From assembly GCF_003569005.1 (NCBI RefSeq), contig NZ_BCUR01000004.1, positions 1,773,111-1,837,110 on the forward strand: 64,000 nt of DNA, written 5' to 3'. Below, in pieces: positions 36,623-46,684 of this stretch. The notes beneath the pieces were generated by a model, which worked only from the letters and a program-made list of their open reading frames with translations, ran no database searches and was not told the DNA's origin. Each line of letters opens with the position of its first letter. Position 1 is the first letter of the stretch. A program made the translations under genes and the position numbers. Origin of the DNA: Vibrio superstes. Lineage in GTDB: Bacteria > Pseudomonadota > Gammaproteobacteria > Enterobacterales > Vibrionaceae.

Positions 36623-38032
36623 ATGTTCAGTAACTTTTTCGCCAGCCTTTCCAAGGTAGGTAAGGCACTTATGTTGCCTATAGCATCCATGCCAGCCGCC
36701 GGTATATTACTTGGTATTGGCTCTGCTAACTTTGCAATCATTCCACCCATTGTGTCACAGCTTATGGCTGAAGCAGGCGGAGCCGTATTTAGTAACCTGC
36801 CACTCATTTTTGCCTTAGGTGTCGCGATCTCCTTTACCGATAACGACGGTGTAGGCGCCGTTGCTGCTGGTATTGGCTACTACGTTCTGGTCGCAACCTT
36901 GAAGGTTATGGCTGGCGTATTGGGGGTCGATCACATCGACATGGGCGTATTGGGCGGTATCATTTCCGGTGCTGTTGGTGCGTACATGTTTAATCGCTTC
37001 TATACCATTAAGATGCCAGCTTATCTGGGCTTCTTTGCGGGTAAACGATTCGTTCCTATCATCACTTCCTTTGCGATGTTATTACTTGGTATTGTTCTTG
37101 CCTTTATTTGGCATCCAATCGGCTTGGGTATTGACGCCTTTGGTCATTGGGCAACAGAGCAAAACCCAGTAATGGCATTTTGGGCTTATGGCACCGCAGA
37201 GCGTGCATTGATCCCATTTGGTTTACACCACGTTATTAACGTTATCATTCAACTGCAAGCAGGTGATTTCACCAATGCGGCAGGTCAAGTATTCCACGGC
37301 GAGATCCCTCGATTCTTCGCTGGCGACCCAAATTCCGGTAACCTTGCAGGCGGTTATTTGTTTAAGATGTTTGGCCTTCCTGCTGCTGCTATTGCTATTG
37401 GCCGTGCATCTAAACCTGAGAACCGCGTCAAGGTTATGGGAATCATGGTATCGGCCGCCCTCACCTCATTCCTAACAGGGATTACTGAGCCAATTGAGTT
37501 TGCATTCTTGTTTATTTCACCTGCTCTGTATGCAATACACGCTATCTTGGCAGGGCTGGCTTACCCGCTTTGCATCATTCTTGGTGTTAAGCACGGTTAT
37601 AGCTTTAGTGCGGGTCTTATTGACTACGTCACCTTCTACGGTATCTCAACTAAAGGCTGGATGATCATTCCTCTTGGCCTAGGTTATGCTGCGGTTTACT
37701 ACGCTCTATTTACTTGGTTCATCAAGCACTTCAACCTTAAAACACCGGGTCGTGAAGATGTTGCCGAAGAAGCACAAGACGCTTTAGAAGGCGATGAGTT
37801 CACAAAAGAATTGGTGGCAGCCTTTGGCGGTAAAGGAAATATTGTTTCTGCTGATGCGTGTATCACTCGCTTGCGAATGCAGGTGAAAGATCAAGACCAA
37901 GTAGATGATGCCAGACTAAAAGCATTGGGCGCAGCTGGCGTGGTGCGTGTCGGTACGGGCGTACAAGCCATCTTTGGTGGCAACAGTGATGTCTTTAAAA
38001 CACAAATGCTCGACTATATGAAAAATAACTAA
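36623..38032 (+). CDS. ptsG: PTS glucose-specific EIIBC component
   Basis: From ATG at 36623 (AAGGG seven bases upstream) it has 469 residues, close to E. coli PtsG (477). The EIIC part (about 1-380) contains MPLIFA-like [19 protein letters not shown], then [21 protein letters not shown] and TGITEPIEF, the sugar-site motifs. The EIIB domain (about 395-469) has the phosphorylated Cys in ADACITRLR. It takes up glucose or a related hexose with phosphate from EIIA-Glc, which is encoded elsewhere. Confidence 0.9.
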   Translation: MFSNFFASLSKVGKALMLPIASMPAAGILLGIGSANFAIIPPIVSQLMAEAGGAVFSNLPLIFALGVAISFTDNDGVGAVAAGIGYYVLVATLKVMAGVLGVDHIDMGVLGGIISGAVGAYMFNRFYTIKMPAYLGFFAGKRFVPIITSFAMLLLGIVLAFIWHPIGLGIDAFGHWATEQNPVMAFWAYGTAERALIPFGLHHVINVIIQLQAGDFTNAAGQVFHGEIPRFFAGDPNSGNLAGGYLFKMFGLPAAAIAIGRASKPENRVKVMGIMVSAALTSFLTGITEPIEFAFLFISPALYAIHAILAGLAYPLCIILGVKHGYSFSAGLIDYVTFYGISTKGWMIIPLGLGYAAVYYALFTWFIKHFNLKTPGREDVAEEAQDALEGDEFTKELVAAFGGKGNIVSADACITRLRMQVKDQDQVDDARLKALGAAGVVRVGTGVQAIFGGNSDVFKTQMLDYMKNN

Positions 38033-38069
38033 ATCAAGTTGATCAACTGAGTAAACAGTTTGTCCGTTT

Positions 38070-38106
38070 GGAGTGGAAGCTTGTAGGTGACCACTCCTTT
38101 TTTATG
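38070..38106 (+). terminator. Terminator of ptsG
   Basis: GGAGTGG pairs with CCACTCC and is followed by TTTTTT. Confidence 0.85.
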
Positions 38107-38373
38107 GCTAGATACCTGTACTCACCGAAAATGCTTCTCTATCAATTTGCAATCAATTCAGCTTGTTACACATCAATTGTGATGCCAATCTGATGTAGCA
38201 CAATAAAATAACCACACTATTGATACGGTTAACATTTCAGCAATATCTTCATTTCAAATCCCCACAAAACATGTGACCATTTATTAACCCAAAAGTGGTA
38301 GTCCCTACTCTTCGTTCTACAACCAATTCTTGATCATAAATACAACAAGAATGAGCTATTGAGGAATAATAAT

Positions 38374-39762
38374 ATGCACAGAAATGATAGTGTCCCTCTC
38401 CCCACTAACACCAGAGAGTGGTTTTTTAACCGTAACAGTCTGATTATCCTTGCCGATATTGCACTCTTCTTTGCCCTATACAAGTCTTTACCCTTTGAGC
38501 CTCAAGTGGTGCTCGGTATTAGCATTTTGGTATTTATTGCCGTACTTTGGCTAACCGAAGCCTTGCACGTCACCATTACCGCCATTCTTGTGCCTATACT
38601 TGCCGTCGTTTTCGATATCTTCGATACACAAACCGCGCTGAGTAACTTCTCCAACCCCATTATATTTCTATTCCTTGGGGGCTTTGCTCTCGCCGCAGCC
38701 ATGCATGTGCAAGGCCTAGATAAGGTGATCGCCGATAAGGTTCTGATCTTGGCAAAAGGCAAGATGAGCGCAGCTGTGTTCATGCTATTTGGTGTCACCG
38801 CTGGCTTATCGATGTGGATCAGTAATACCGCCACTGCAGCCATGATGCTCCCCCTAGTATTGGGCGTTCTTAGTAAGGTTGACGCAGATAAAGAGCGTAA
38901 AACCTATGTATTTGTCCTACTTGGTGTGGCTTACAGTGCCAGTATTGGTGGCATTGCCACGATCGTCGGTTCGCCTCCTAATGCTATTGCCGCTGCTGAA
39001 GTAGGACTGACTTTTACTGAATGGATGGCATTTGGTATTCCAGCTGCGGTGATCATGCTGCCATTAGCTGTTGCTACCCTGTACTTTGTCTTAAAGCCTA
39101 ATCTGGAAGGCACCTTTGAGCTTAATAAAGAACCGGTAAACTGGGACAAAGGCAAGATCGTGACACTGGCTATCTTCTCTTTAACCGTGTTCTGCTGGAT
39201 CTTCAGTAAGCCTATCAACTCTATGCTTGGCGGTATTTCTAAGTTCGATACCATAGTGGCACTCGCTGCGATTGTTTTGGTGAGCTTTGCACGAGTCGTT
39301 CATTGGAAGGATATTGAAAAAACCGCGGACTGGGGCGTACTTATCTTATTTGGCGGTGGTATCTGCCTAAGTAACATACTTAAGGCTACCGGAACCAGTG
39401 TGTTCTTAGCCAACTCACTAAGTAGTTTGATATCAGATTTTGGTATCTTGTTCATTATCGCCATCATAGCGCTGTTTGTGGTGTTCTTAACCGAGTTCGC
39501 CAGCAATACCGCCAGTGCCGCGCTTCTGATCCCCATCTTTGCCACGGTAGCGGAAGTGTTTGGTATGTCACCGGTCGTTCTTTCGGTGCTTATCGCTGTC
39601 GCGGCATCTTGTGCATTTATGCTGCCAGTTGCGACACCGCCAAATGCCATCGTGTTTGGTTCAGGTCACATCAAACAGCAAGAAATGATGCGGGTGGGCA
39701 TTGTTCTTAACATTGCCTGTATTGGTGCACTCACCTTAATTGCCTCATTGTTCTGGCTATAG
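38374..39762 (+). CDS. DASS (SLC13) sodium/carboxylate symporter, VcINDY-like
   Basis: From ATG at 38374 (GAGG upstream) it is 462 residues, the length of VcINDY of V. cholerae. Both SNT substrate/sodium motifs are present: [12 protein letters not shown] and [12 protein letters not shown], each followed by a re-entrant proline-rich loop ([16 protein letters not shown]). It imports C4-dicarboxylates such as succinate with Na+. A terminator follows. Confidence 0.92.
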   Translation: MHRNDSVPLPTNTREWFFNRNSLIILADIALFFALYKSLPFEPQVVLGISILVFIAVLWLTEALHVTITAILVPILAVVFDIFDTQTALSNFSNPIIFLFLGGFALAAAMHVQGLDKVIADKVLILAKGKMSAAVFMLFGVTAGLSMWISNTATAAMMLPLVLGVLSKVDADKERKTYVFVLLGVAYSASIGGIATIVGSPPNAIAAAEVGLTFTEWMAFGIPAAVIMLPLAVATLYFVLKPNLEGTFELNKEPVNWDKGKIVTLAIFSLTVFCWIFSKPINSMLGGISKFDTIVALAAIVLVSFARVVHWKDIEKTADWGVLILFGGGICLSNILKATGTSVFLANSLSSLISDFGILFIIAIIALFVVFLTEFASNTASAALLIPIFATVAEVFGMSPVVLSVLIAVAASCAFMLPVATPPNAIVFGSGHIKQQEMMRVGIVLNIACIGALTLIASLFWL

Positions 39763-39775
39763 ACCTTAGTCCATT

Positions 39776-39806
39776 GAGAAGCGATCCCTAAGATCGCTTC
39801 TCTTTT
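39776..39806 (+). terminator. Terminator of the DASS symporter gene
   Basis: GAGAAGCGATC pairs perfectly with GATCGCTTCTC, followed by TTTT. Confidence 0.93.
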
Positions 39807-39921
39807 ACTAGAAAACGCGCAAAAACTCTTCGTTTAACCACACTCTGTAGATACATTTCTTTAACGTTTAGCGAATTCTTTGTAAGCTAGCGTCAATACG
39901 ATAATTTCTATTCAGAGCAGG

Positions 39922-41262
39922 ATGCTCGGTCAATTGATGTCAAAGCCTTTCTTAAAACGCATACCTAATATTGCAACTCAATCACTGCTTGCGCTTGGTG
40001 TTTTTTCTAGCTGTGCCTACTCCGCTACGCCGGTGGGTATGAAATACACTATCCATCGAGCAGAAAACGCTGATAATACTAAGAATGCCATGGTTCTTCC
40101 CTACGCTTTCTCCACTGAGTCTATGGGGCTCAATGTCGGTATCGGCGGCGTTGTACAAGGCGTTGGACAAGAGCAGATGGTCATTGGTGGCACCGGTTGG
40201 ACGGGTGCGGATAGCTATGGGGTCTCAGGCGGACTATGGAACTATCGACCTTGGTTTGCAAAGCGAGCCTTTATTTCTGTAGCAGGCATGTATGCCTACT
40301 TTCCTGAACAAAGAGCCTATACCAATGGCAACATCCCGTTTGAAGGCGATAGGTGGGGCAGTTCTGGTTCAAGCCAGGATGACTACATTCAAGGTGATGG
40401 TTATTCCAACTGGTTAGATATTAAGGTGGAATACGTGTTGCCTCTAGGCTCCGCGAAAGAAAGCGCCACTACCGATTACTTCTTGAGAAATGGCATCTTG
40501 GTGGATGGCCCTACGAGGACGTATTGGAACCCGTTAGAAACAGGCACCACTACCTTATTGATTCGTCAATTCAATCGTTATCAGTCTTATGAAGATGATG
40601 CAGGAATTGAGCGAGAAGGTGACATGAGTGCATTCGAATTTGGTATTCAGTATGACAATACCGATTTCTCACCAAACCCTTCCATGGGTAGCCGCCAATA
40701 CCTAGGTTATTCTTATGAAGGAAGCCTTGTGTCTCCCGACAACACCTGGAATTTTGTAGAACTTGATGTCAGCAAATACCTTTCTATTGGTGAGAGTGAC
40801 TGGGCCAGACAACGTATCTTCGCCTTCAACTTTTGGACAGGATACTCTCCTTCTTGGACCCTTATAGAGGATGGTCAAAACAAGCTTGTCGAAGATGCGC
40901 CTCCCTATAACGAAGGCGCTACATTAGGTGGGCACGATAGAATGCGCGGATACGATGCTAATCGCTTCCATGACAAGGCAAGCCTATACGCAACCGCTGA
41001 ATACCGTTACACCCTTCGCTATAACCCTATCAAGGATGTCACTTGGCTGAGGTTTTTGAATATTGATTGGTTCCAATTGGTGGCATTTGCCGAGGCAGGT
41101 CAAGTTGCGCCAGAATATGATCTAGGTGATTTGACCAAAGACATGAAACTCGATGCGGGTGTCGCGGTTAGGGCATTGGCAGCAGGTCTAGTGGTACGAT
41201 TTGACTACGCTGTGTCAGAAGAAGGCAGTTACATGTGGTTTATGGTTAATCAACCCTTCTAG
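39922..41262 (+). CDS. Omp85/BamA-type outer-membrane barrel without POTRA domains
   Basis: A 446-residue protein with a signal peptide (about 1-35, ending CAYSA). Amphipathic strands alternate through the protein, and the C-terminal half has GGHDRMRGYDANRFHDKASLYATAEYRYTLRY, the RGY-motif region of the Omp85 surface-antigen domain. It ends in Phe (NQPF) as barrel proteins do. No POTRA repeats precede the barrel. Start may be this ATG or one five codons later; neither has a good ribosome site. Confidence 0.8.
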   Translation: MLGQLMSKPFLKRIPNIATQSLLALGVFSSCAYSATPVGMKYTIHRAENADNTKNAMVLPYAFSTESMGLNVGIGGVVQGVGQEQMVIGGTGWTGADSYGVSGGLWNYRPWFAKRAFISVAGMYAYFPEQRAYTNGNIPFEGDRWGSSGSSQDDYIQGDGYSNWLDIKVEYVLPLGSAKESATTDYFLRNGILVDGPTRTYWNPLETGTTTLLIRQFNRYQSYEDDAGIEREGDMSAFEFGIQYDNTDFSPNPSMGSRQYLGYSYEGSLVSPDNTWNFVELDVSKYLSIGESDWARQRIFAFNFWTGYSPSWTLIEDGQNKLVEDAPPYNEGATLGGHDRMRGYDANRFHDKASLYATAEYRYTLRYNPIKDVTWLRFLNIDWFQLVAFAEAGQVAPEYDLGDLTKDMKLDAGVAVRALAAGLVVRFDYAVSEEGSYMWFMVNQPF

Positions 41263-41692
41263 AGGCCTCTTTTGCGCTGGTTGCAAAGTGTAACCAGCTG
41301 ACCCAAAACAGAGGCAGTAAATAGATAACCGTTGATACCATATCTAGATAGGTATGGTATTGCTGATGATTCATCAGTTGCAGATAGGCCAGTAGAGAAC
41401 CCACGGCGACTAACCTGCCCCATAATCCAACCTTTATGACTATGTGTACCACTAGGGCGAGCGCCACTGCGGTATGCGTGCTGTAATCAGACTTAAACGC
41501 TGGCCAAATTCCTAGCCATTCATCCATAAATCTCGAACCGTACACAATGCAGATGGTCACCATCAAAGCGGTGAAGCTTATCTTGCGCAGTGGTGTAGCC
41601 TCTTGAAGCAATAAACGTACACTCCATAGCGCAAGCAATGGAGTGTAGATATCCGCAATAAGCGCCCACTGTTGAAAGGTCAGGTTTAGCAT
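41246..41692 (-). CDS. Hypothetical integral membrane protein
   Basis: A 148-residue protein with about four spans. A central SDYSTHTAVALAL loosely recalls the histidine loop of PAP2 phosphatases, but other PAP2 motifs are missing. Its 3' end overlaps the end of the barrel gene by 17 bases on the opposite strand. It follows the 41703 gene by 10 bases and is probably co-transcribed with it. Confidence 0.6.
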   Translation of the reverse strand: MLNLTFQQWALIADIYTPLLALWSVRLLLQEATPLRKISFTALMVTICIVYGSRFMDEWLGIWPAFKSDYSTHTAVALALVVHIVIKVGLWGRLVAVGSLLAYLQLMNHQQYHTYLDMVSTVIYLLPLFWVSWLHFATSAKEASRRVD

Positions 41693-41702
41693 AAGTAGTT
41701 GG

Positions 41703-43043
41703 TTACTGCAGAGGTTCTAACTTGATGATCTTGGTACGATCAAAAGTGACACGGTAACGTGCTGTTCTTTCCTTAACACCACCTGGCTCAGTCTTCTTCT
41801 CATGGATCTTCACTTCAATGCGACCACGACGAGAAATACTCACCTTCCGAGATTTATTACCCGTTGAATACACATACATATCTCTGTTTTCACTAGGGAA
41901 ACATCGCATGATGGGACCAAGGTCAATACTGGTATTGGTCTTGATCTTCTTAAAGCCGTTGTACTCAAAGTTCTTCAGGCTCACTATCTCTCTAAAGAAC
42001 AGCGATATATTTTCGCGGTTAGCAATAGCGACCTTAGAGTTGGGCTGAGAGTTAAACCATGTTTCGCCTGCTCCAATGCCGGTTTTCTTGTCTGGCATGC
42101 TAAACGAGGAAACCACTCGAGGTTTCTTACGAATGATCTTCTCAAACACCCAAGACTTGATGCTCTCCTTAAACACATCTCGCACCACGTATAAGGCAGC
42201 AAAAGCCAGCACAAACTGAAGATCCGTGTCCAATCCCATTAGACGGAATTGGAAGAGCACAATACTGAAGCCTAACATGATCAAGCCCGTCGCAATGGCC
42301 AGAGAAAGGTAGCGCTCCTTCTCTCCTACCCGCTTGCTACTGCTGTGTACCCTTAGCGGTAACTCAAGGAGCTTCTTCTGAAGGTCGGTTTGGTTGAATA
42401 CTCGGGTCAGTTTTTCTTGGTCCTCTGCCTCCAAGCTCTTAACCGAGTAAATACCCTCATACATCTGAGTGACTCGGTATTCATCTTCAGCCATCGACAG
42501 TTGCGCCAGGTAATCCCTAGCAACCGTTGCACCTTTGATGTTTTGCAAGAAAGCCGTTTGGCGCAGTAAATACTGTTCAAACTCGTAAGAGAGGATCGCA
42601 TCGACCTTTCGAAATCGCTCAAATTTCTGATCATCTTCTAGGGAGAAACGGCGAAACGAAGTCAATATATTAGAGTGCCCTTTGGCCTTCTCAATGATTT
42701 CCTCAATTGCCTGCTCTTCTTTTTGCTGATTAGTCTTAAATGAGCGAATCTCATTAATAAACAAGTAGGCGAAAAGGCTAATGGAGGTCTTGTAGGACTC
42801 GTACGGGAGTTGCTCTTTTTCAAGGATCTTGATGTAGAGCAGCATTAAGCTGATGCTTTTTCCTTTGTGGAAGCGTCGGATTTGGGTAAACGACTTATCG
42901 AAGAAATCCCCTGCAGAAAAGGTGTCGCCCAGGTCAATACTGCTCGGTATGACAAATTCCACCTTGGTTTCTGACTGTGAATCGGCAGAGAGCGTTTGCT
43001 GCAATTCTATGCTCTTTTTAGCCGTAATCTTCAGATCTAACAT
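41703..43043 (-). CDS. Hypothetical membrane-anchored protein
   Basis: A 446-residue protein. The first 240 residues are soluble, charged and mostly helical. Two hydrophobic segments (about 248-290) follow, then a soluble beta-rich C-terminus. No catalytic motif seen. It heads a short operon with the four-span protein. Confidence 0.65.
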   Translation of the reverse strand: MLDLKITAKKSIELQQTLSADSQSETKVEFVIPSSIDLGDTFSAGDFFDKSFTQIRRFHKGKSISLMLLYIKILEKEQLPYESYKTSISLFAYLFINEIRSFKTNQQKEEQAIEEIIEKAKGHSNILTSFRRFSLEDDQKFERFRKVDAILSYEFEQYLLRQTAFLQNIKGATVARDYLAQLSMAEDEYRVTQMYEGIYSVKSLEAEDQEKLTRVFNQTDLQKKLLELPLRVHSSSKRVGEKERYLSLAIATGLIMLGFSIVLFQFRLMGLDTDLQFVLAFAALYVVRDVFKESIKSWVFEKIIRKKPRVVSSFSMPDKKTGIGAGETWFNSQPNSKVAIANRENISLFFREIVSLKNFEYNGFKKIKTNTSIDLGPIMRCFPSENRDMYVYSTGNKSRKVSISRRGRIEVKIHEKKTEPGGVKERTARYRVTFDRTKIIKLEPLQ

Positions 43044-43193
43044 TAATTCAAACCATCCTTTTCAAATCAGCCGTCTTATTCTCTGATCACCTAAGTCATG
43101 CGGCTACAAATGTGACACTTTTATTACAGTGCATTGTATCACTTTTCTATAATCAAAGCGTATGCCAATTTTAACTAATAGGCACTTGAATTG

Positions 43194-43231
43194 GTTGAAA
43201 AAAAAGGAAGTTAACCCAGTTAACTTCCTTT
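43194..43231 (-). terminator. Terminator of the cueR-copA operon
   Basis: On the minus strand GGAAGTTAAC pairs with GTTAACTTCC and is followed by eight T residues. It lies after the 20-codon frame, so that frame is inside the transcript. Confidence 0.93.
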
Positions 43232-43248
43232 AATCTGTTTAGATTAAG

Positions 43249-43311
43249 TTACTTGATCCAAAACCACCACACAATAAACACGATGAGAAGTACACCAATA
43301 ATATTAACCAT
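43249..43311 (-). CDS. 20-residue single-span peptide coupled to copA
   Basis: The ATG overlaps the last codons of copA (CATGGTTAA, 8-base overlap). GGGGAG inside the copA tail gives a strong ribosome site seven bases upstream. The peptide is MVNIIGVLLIVFIVWWFWIK, one hydrophobic helix with a C-terminal Lys. It ends just before the operon terminator. By analogy with KdpF beside KdpABC, it may bind the P-type ATPase; that is inference. Too short for usual gene callers. Confidence 0.6.
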   Translation of the reverse strand: MVNIIGVLLIVFIVWWFWIK

Positions 43312-46048
43312 GCTGATGCTCCCCTGTTGTACTCGGTGTAAATAATCTCAATCGGTTCGCATTGCTGACAACCGTAATGGAAGACAAAGACATAGCCACG
43401 CCCGCCACAATCGGACTCAGTAACAAACCAAAGACCGGATAAAGAACACCTGCCGCAATCGGGATCCCGAGCGAATTGTAGATAAAGGCACCCCATAGGT
43501 TTTGCTTGATATTTTTCATGGTCGCTTTGCTCACTTCTATCACCTGAGATACACCAAATAACGACCCTCTCATTAGCGTGATATCGGCACTCTCTATGGC
43601 AACATCAGTGCCATGACCGATTGCAAAGCCTACGTCAGATTGCGCTAGTGCTGGCGCGTCATTGATACCATCACCCACCATGGCCACAACCAAGCCTTGC
43701 TGTTGCAGCTTAGTCACCCACTCTAGTTTATCCTGAGGTAAAAGCTGCGCATGCATCTCATCCACACCCGTCTCAGTAGCTACCGCTTGCGCAGTGTGTT
43801 CATTATCACCCGTTAGCATTACCACCTTAATGCCTAAAGATTTAAGGGCTGCGATTGCTGGTTTAGACTCGTCCTTTATCGGATCACTAATCGCTAACAC
43901 AGTGGTAAGCTGATTATCGATGGCAAAATACACTACAGTCTGCGCCTGACGCTCCCATTCATCGGCAATAGATTGTGCATGATCGATAGCAATACTGTGC
44001 TCGGCCATCAACCTTTCATTGCCAAGTAGCACGGTATGCCCATCAATTTCCGCTCGCACACCTAGGCCATTCAATGATTGGAATCCCACTACATTGTGGC
44101 TGTCCAGCTGTTGTGCATTTTCGCGACAATAGTTAACAATAGCCGACGCCAACGGATGCGTAGAGCCTTGCTCAATGGCGTTTAAGTACCCCAATGTCGT
44201 CGTGCTTTCTTGAACCGCTCTAACCTTAACTACACTCGGCTTACCTTGTGTGATGGTGCCCGTTTTATCCAGTACCACAACATCGATAGCACTGGCTTTT
44301 TGCAAGGCGTCACCGTTGCGAATAAGACCGCCAAATTCTGCCGATTTCCCAATACCTATCATGGTAGAGATAGGTGTCGCCAAGCCTAGGGCGCAAGGAC
44401 AAGCAATGATCAGCACAGAGGTTGCGGTGACTAGCATATTAATCACGGTTGGCGCTGGCCCAAAGTTGTACCACATCAAGGCTGTTACGATGGACAGTAT
44501 CATTACTGTAGGCACAAATATGCTGGAAACCCGGTCCGCTAAATGACTGATTGATGGCTTAGAGTTTTGAGCGTTAGACACCATCTCGATGATCTGAGCG
44601 AGCATGGTATCGCTGCCAATCTTAGTCGCTACTATGGTGAGGTTTTGATCGCCATTGATCGTGCCCGCAGACACTGTGTCGTCTATTGATTTGATTACCG
44701 GAATAGGCTCACCAGTTAGCATGGATTCATCGATAGACGATTCGCCATCGATTACCTTGCCATCGACCGGTACTTTTTCCCCTGCACGAATCAGCAATGT
44801 ATCTCCAATGATCACCTCTTCCACTGGCAAGGTCAGGGTTTTGCCATCTCGAATCACCACTGCAGTTTTGGTTCTCAAATCCAAAAGGCGCTTGATTGCT
44901 TGAGACGTTCTGCCCCTTGCCTTTAATTCCAAGGCTTGTCCTAGGTTAATCAAGCCTATGATCATCGCAGAGGCTTCAAAATAGAGGTGACGAGCACTCT
45001 CGGGAAGCAAAGAGGGCATGGCAACAACCACAATAGAATACAGCCACGCTGAACCTGTGCCCAATGCAATGAGCGTATCCATATTCGCGCTGCGATTAAC
45101 AAAGGCTTTGCTAGCGCCAACAAAGTAGTGTCTACCGCTAAAATAGAGCACAGCTAGGGTCAATAGACCCACAATTAACCAAATGAACTGCTCACTGGTG
45201 GTATTAACCGTCATTGACCCGCCAAGCAGGCCATACAACATTAGGGGAACACCTAAGCCAAGACCCACAATGGTATGGCGAATCTTATCGCGATATTCTT
45301 GCTGTTCGGCCTGTTCACGCTCTTGCTCTGCTTGGGTTTCATCTAAGATGAGTGATGCACCGTAGCCTGCTCCTTCGACTGTGTGAATCAGCTTATCCGC
45401 GGGCAATCTCGAATAGATACTGGCGGTTCGATTGGCAAAGTTAATATTCACCGAATCCACGCCTTGCTTACTTATTAGTGCTTTTTCTATGGTCGCAACA
45501 CAACTGGCACAGGTGACACCAGATAGGTTAAGTCGAGTCAAGCTAGCCTCATCAGCATCAATAACCTTCGCATCGGCTTTTTCAGCCACTGGGTTTTCGG
45601 CGATTGATTCCGAGCTCACTGGGTTATTTTCTTGTGTTTGTGCATCAGCTAAAGGGGCGTAACCTAAGGCCTGTAATGAAGATTGCACCTGCTCACTGGA
45701 CAAAAGGCTTTTCACTTCAATAGTTTGAGCTTCAATATCGACAGCAACGACCGCGTCTTTATCCAGCTCGACAAGTGCGTTGGTGCTCTTCTTCACACAG
45801 CCTTGGCAAGATACGTTCGCTACCTTGCTGTTAATCTGCGGCAAAGGTTTCTCGCTCGCTTTGTAACCTAGGTCTGCTATCACAGCTAAGATGCCTGCAA
45901 TATCAAGGCTTGTGCCCACACGCGCCCATTTTTTATCTTCACTGCTGTCAATAGTAAATTGGCTGTCTAGTTCAAGGGCAGCGCGCTTTATCTTATTGAC
46001 ACAGCCGCCGCAAGAGACACCTTCGAGATGAAGGTTAAACTGGTTCAT
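43304..46048 (-). CDS. copA: Copper-exporting P1B-type ATPase CopA
   Basis: A 914-residue ATPase with three N-terminal HMA metal-binding domains (Cys pairs at 13/16, 81/84 and 180/183). The membrane Cys site is IIACPCALGLATP (about 549), the phosphorylation site VVLDKTGTIT (Asp about 593). Later segments carry the Cu+ ATPase markers: YN in AFIYNSLGIP and MxxSS in AMSLSSITVVSNANRLR. It pumps Cu+ to the periplasm. Its ATG overlaps the stop of the regulator by one base, and a 20-residue peptide starts inside its end. Confidence 0.95.
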   Translation of the reverse strand: MNQFNLHLEGVSCGGCVNKIKRAALELDSQFTIDSSEDKKWARVGTSLDIAGILAVIADLGYKASEKPLPQINSKVANVSCQGCVKKSTNALVELDKDAVVAVDIEAQTIEVKSLLSSEQVQSSLQALGYAPLADAQTQENNPVSSESIAENPVAEKADAKVIDADEASLTRLNLSGVTCASCVATIEKALISKQGVDSVNINFANRTASIYSRLPADKLIHTVEGAGYGASLILDETQAEQEREQAEQQEYRDKIRHTIVGLGLGVPLMLYGLLGGSMTVNTTSEQFIWLIVGLLTLAVLYFSGRHYFVGASKAFVNRSANMDTLIALGTGSAWLYSIVVVAMPSLLPESARHLYFEASAMIIGLINLGQALELKARGRTSQAIKRLLDLRTKTAVVIRDGKTLTLPVEEVIIGDTLLIRAGEKVPVDGKVIDGESSIDESMLTGEPIPVIKSIDDTVSAGTINGDQNLTIVATKIGSDTMLAQIIEMVSNAQNSKPSISHLADRVSSIFVPTVMILSIVTALMWYNFGPAPTVINMLVTATSVLIIACPCALGLATPISTMIGIGKSAEFGGLIRNGDALQKASAIDVVVLDKTGTITQGKPSVVKVRAVQESTTTLGYLNAIEQGSTHPLASAIVNYCRENAQQLDSHNVVGFQSLNGLGVRAEIDGHTVLLGNERLMAEHSIAIDHAQSIADEWERQAQTVVYFAIDNQLTTVLAISDPIKDESKPAIAALKSLGIKVVMLTGDNEHTAQAVATETGVDEMHAQLLPQDKLEWVTKLQQQGLVVAMVGDGINDAPALAQSDVGFAIGHGTDVAIESADITLMRGSLFGVSQVIEVSKATMKNIKQNLWGAFIYNSLGIPIAAGVLYPVFGLLLSPIVAGVAMSLSSITVVSNANRLRLFTPSTTGEHQHG

Positions 46049-46461
46049 TACTTCTTCTCCTCAGTCCAAGACTCTATCAAACAACAAATGGAGTCGCCGG
46101 TTGGCAAGCTATCCGGTAGCTCACCCCATTGTTCAAAGGTCTCTTTTAGCATGCTGACATGTTGCTGCAGTCTGAGGATCTGCGCCTCTGTCTCTACAAT
46201 CTTATCCGCCATCATTGTTCGCACCTTAGGGCACGGTGAGCTGCCGTCTTCCGTGGAAGCCAATATGTCCTCAATTTCCTTCAGCCCAAAACCTAGATCC
46301 CTTGCTTGATGGATAAACTTCAGCCTCTGCAGTGCGTTTAAATCGTACTCTTTGTACCCATTGTCAGGATTTCGAGTCGCCGTGATCAATCCACGTTTAG
46401 TGTAATAACGCACAGTATCGGGTGAGACATTGGCTGATTTAGCAAGTTTTGAGGTAATCAT
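46048..46461 (-). CDS. cueR: MerR-family metal regulator (CueR-like)
   Basis: A 137-residue regulator with the MerR winged helix (LAKSANVSPDTVRYYTKRGLI) and a dimerisation helix. Cys residues are C77, C126 and C127. The usual CueR pair C112-x7-C120 is absent, and position 77 carries Cys as in divalent-metal sensors rather than the Ser of CueR. Yet it is transcribed with a Cu+ ATPase, and the promoter carries a CueR-like operator. It likely activates this operon and the 37-residue peptide gene in response to copper. Confidence 0.88.
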   Translation of the reverse strand: MITSKLAKSANVSPDTVRYYTKRGLITATRNPDNGYKEYDLNALQRLKFIHQARDLGFGLKEIEDILASTEDGSSPCPKVRTMMADKIVETEAQILRLQQHVSMLKETFEQWGELPDSLPTGDSICCLIESWTEEKK

Positions 46462-46501
46462 TGGCCGTTTCCTAGTGTTCGATTTTCTAACTATAACCTT
46501 A

Positions 46502-46532
46502 GTGTAAAACCTAGGAGCAACACACAGGTCAA
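46502..46532 (-). promoter_or_regulatory. CueR-type promoter of cueR-copA
   Basis: On the minus strand: -35 TTGACC, spacer of 19 bases, -10 TTACAC. The dyad in the spacer is ACCTGTG-TGTTGCT-CCTAGGT. Both the over-long spacer and the TTGCT centre match CueR operators such as that of E. coli copA (ACCTTCC-N7-GGAAGGT). An alternative reading TTGCTC-19-TATAGT overlaps it. Confidence 0.75.
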
Positions 46533-46536
46533 GAAT

Positions 46537-46650
46537 TTAGTTTGCAAATAGTGCAAGAATAAAAATAACCGCGAATAACAGCCCTACTAATTTAAGCAAT
46601 AGCCCTAGTGATCTCGTGCCTCCCTGTGGTGCTCTGTTACAACATCCCAT
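46537..46650 (-). CDS. 37-residue membrane peptide with a Cys-Cys motif
   Basis: ATG at 46650 opens a 37-codon frame starting MGCCNRAPQGGTRSLG and continuing as one hydrophobic helix (LLLKLVGLLFAVIFILALFAN). It ends 5 bases before the cueR promoter. A second copy of the CueR-type operator lies upstream at 46685-46715, so it should be copper-induced. The vicinal Cys pair next to a membrane span suggests Cu+ binding or hand-off. I do not recognise a named family. Confidence 0.65.
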   Translation of the reverse strand: MGCCNRAPQGGTRSLGLLLKLVGLLFAVIFILALFAN

Positions 46651-46684
46651 GTGGTATTTCCCGGTTAAAGTAAGTTCCGCACCA

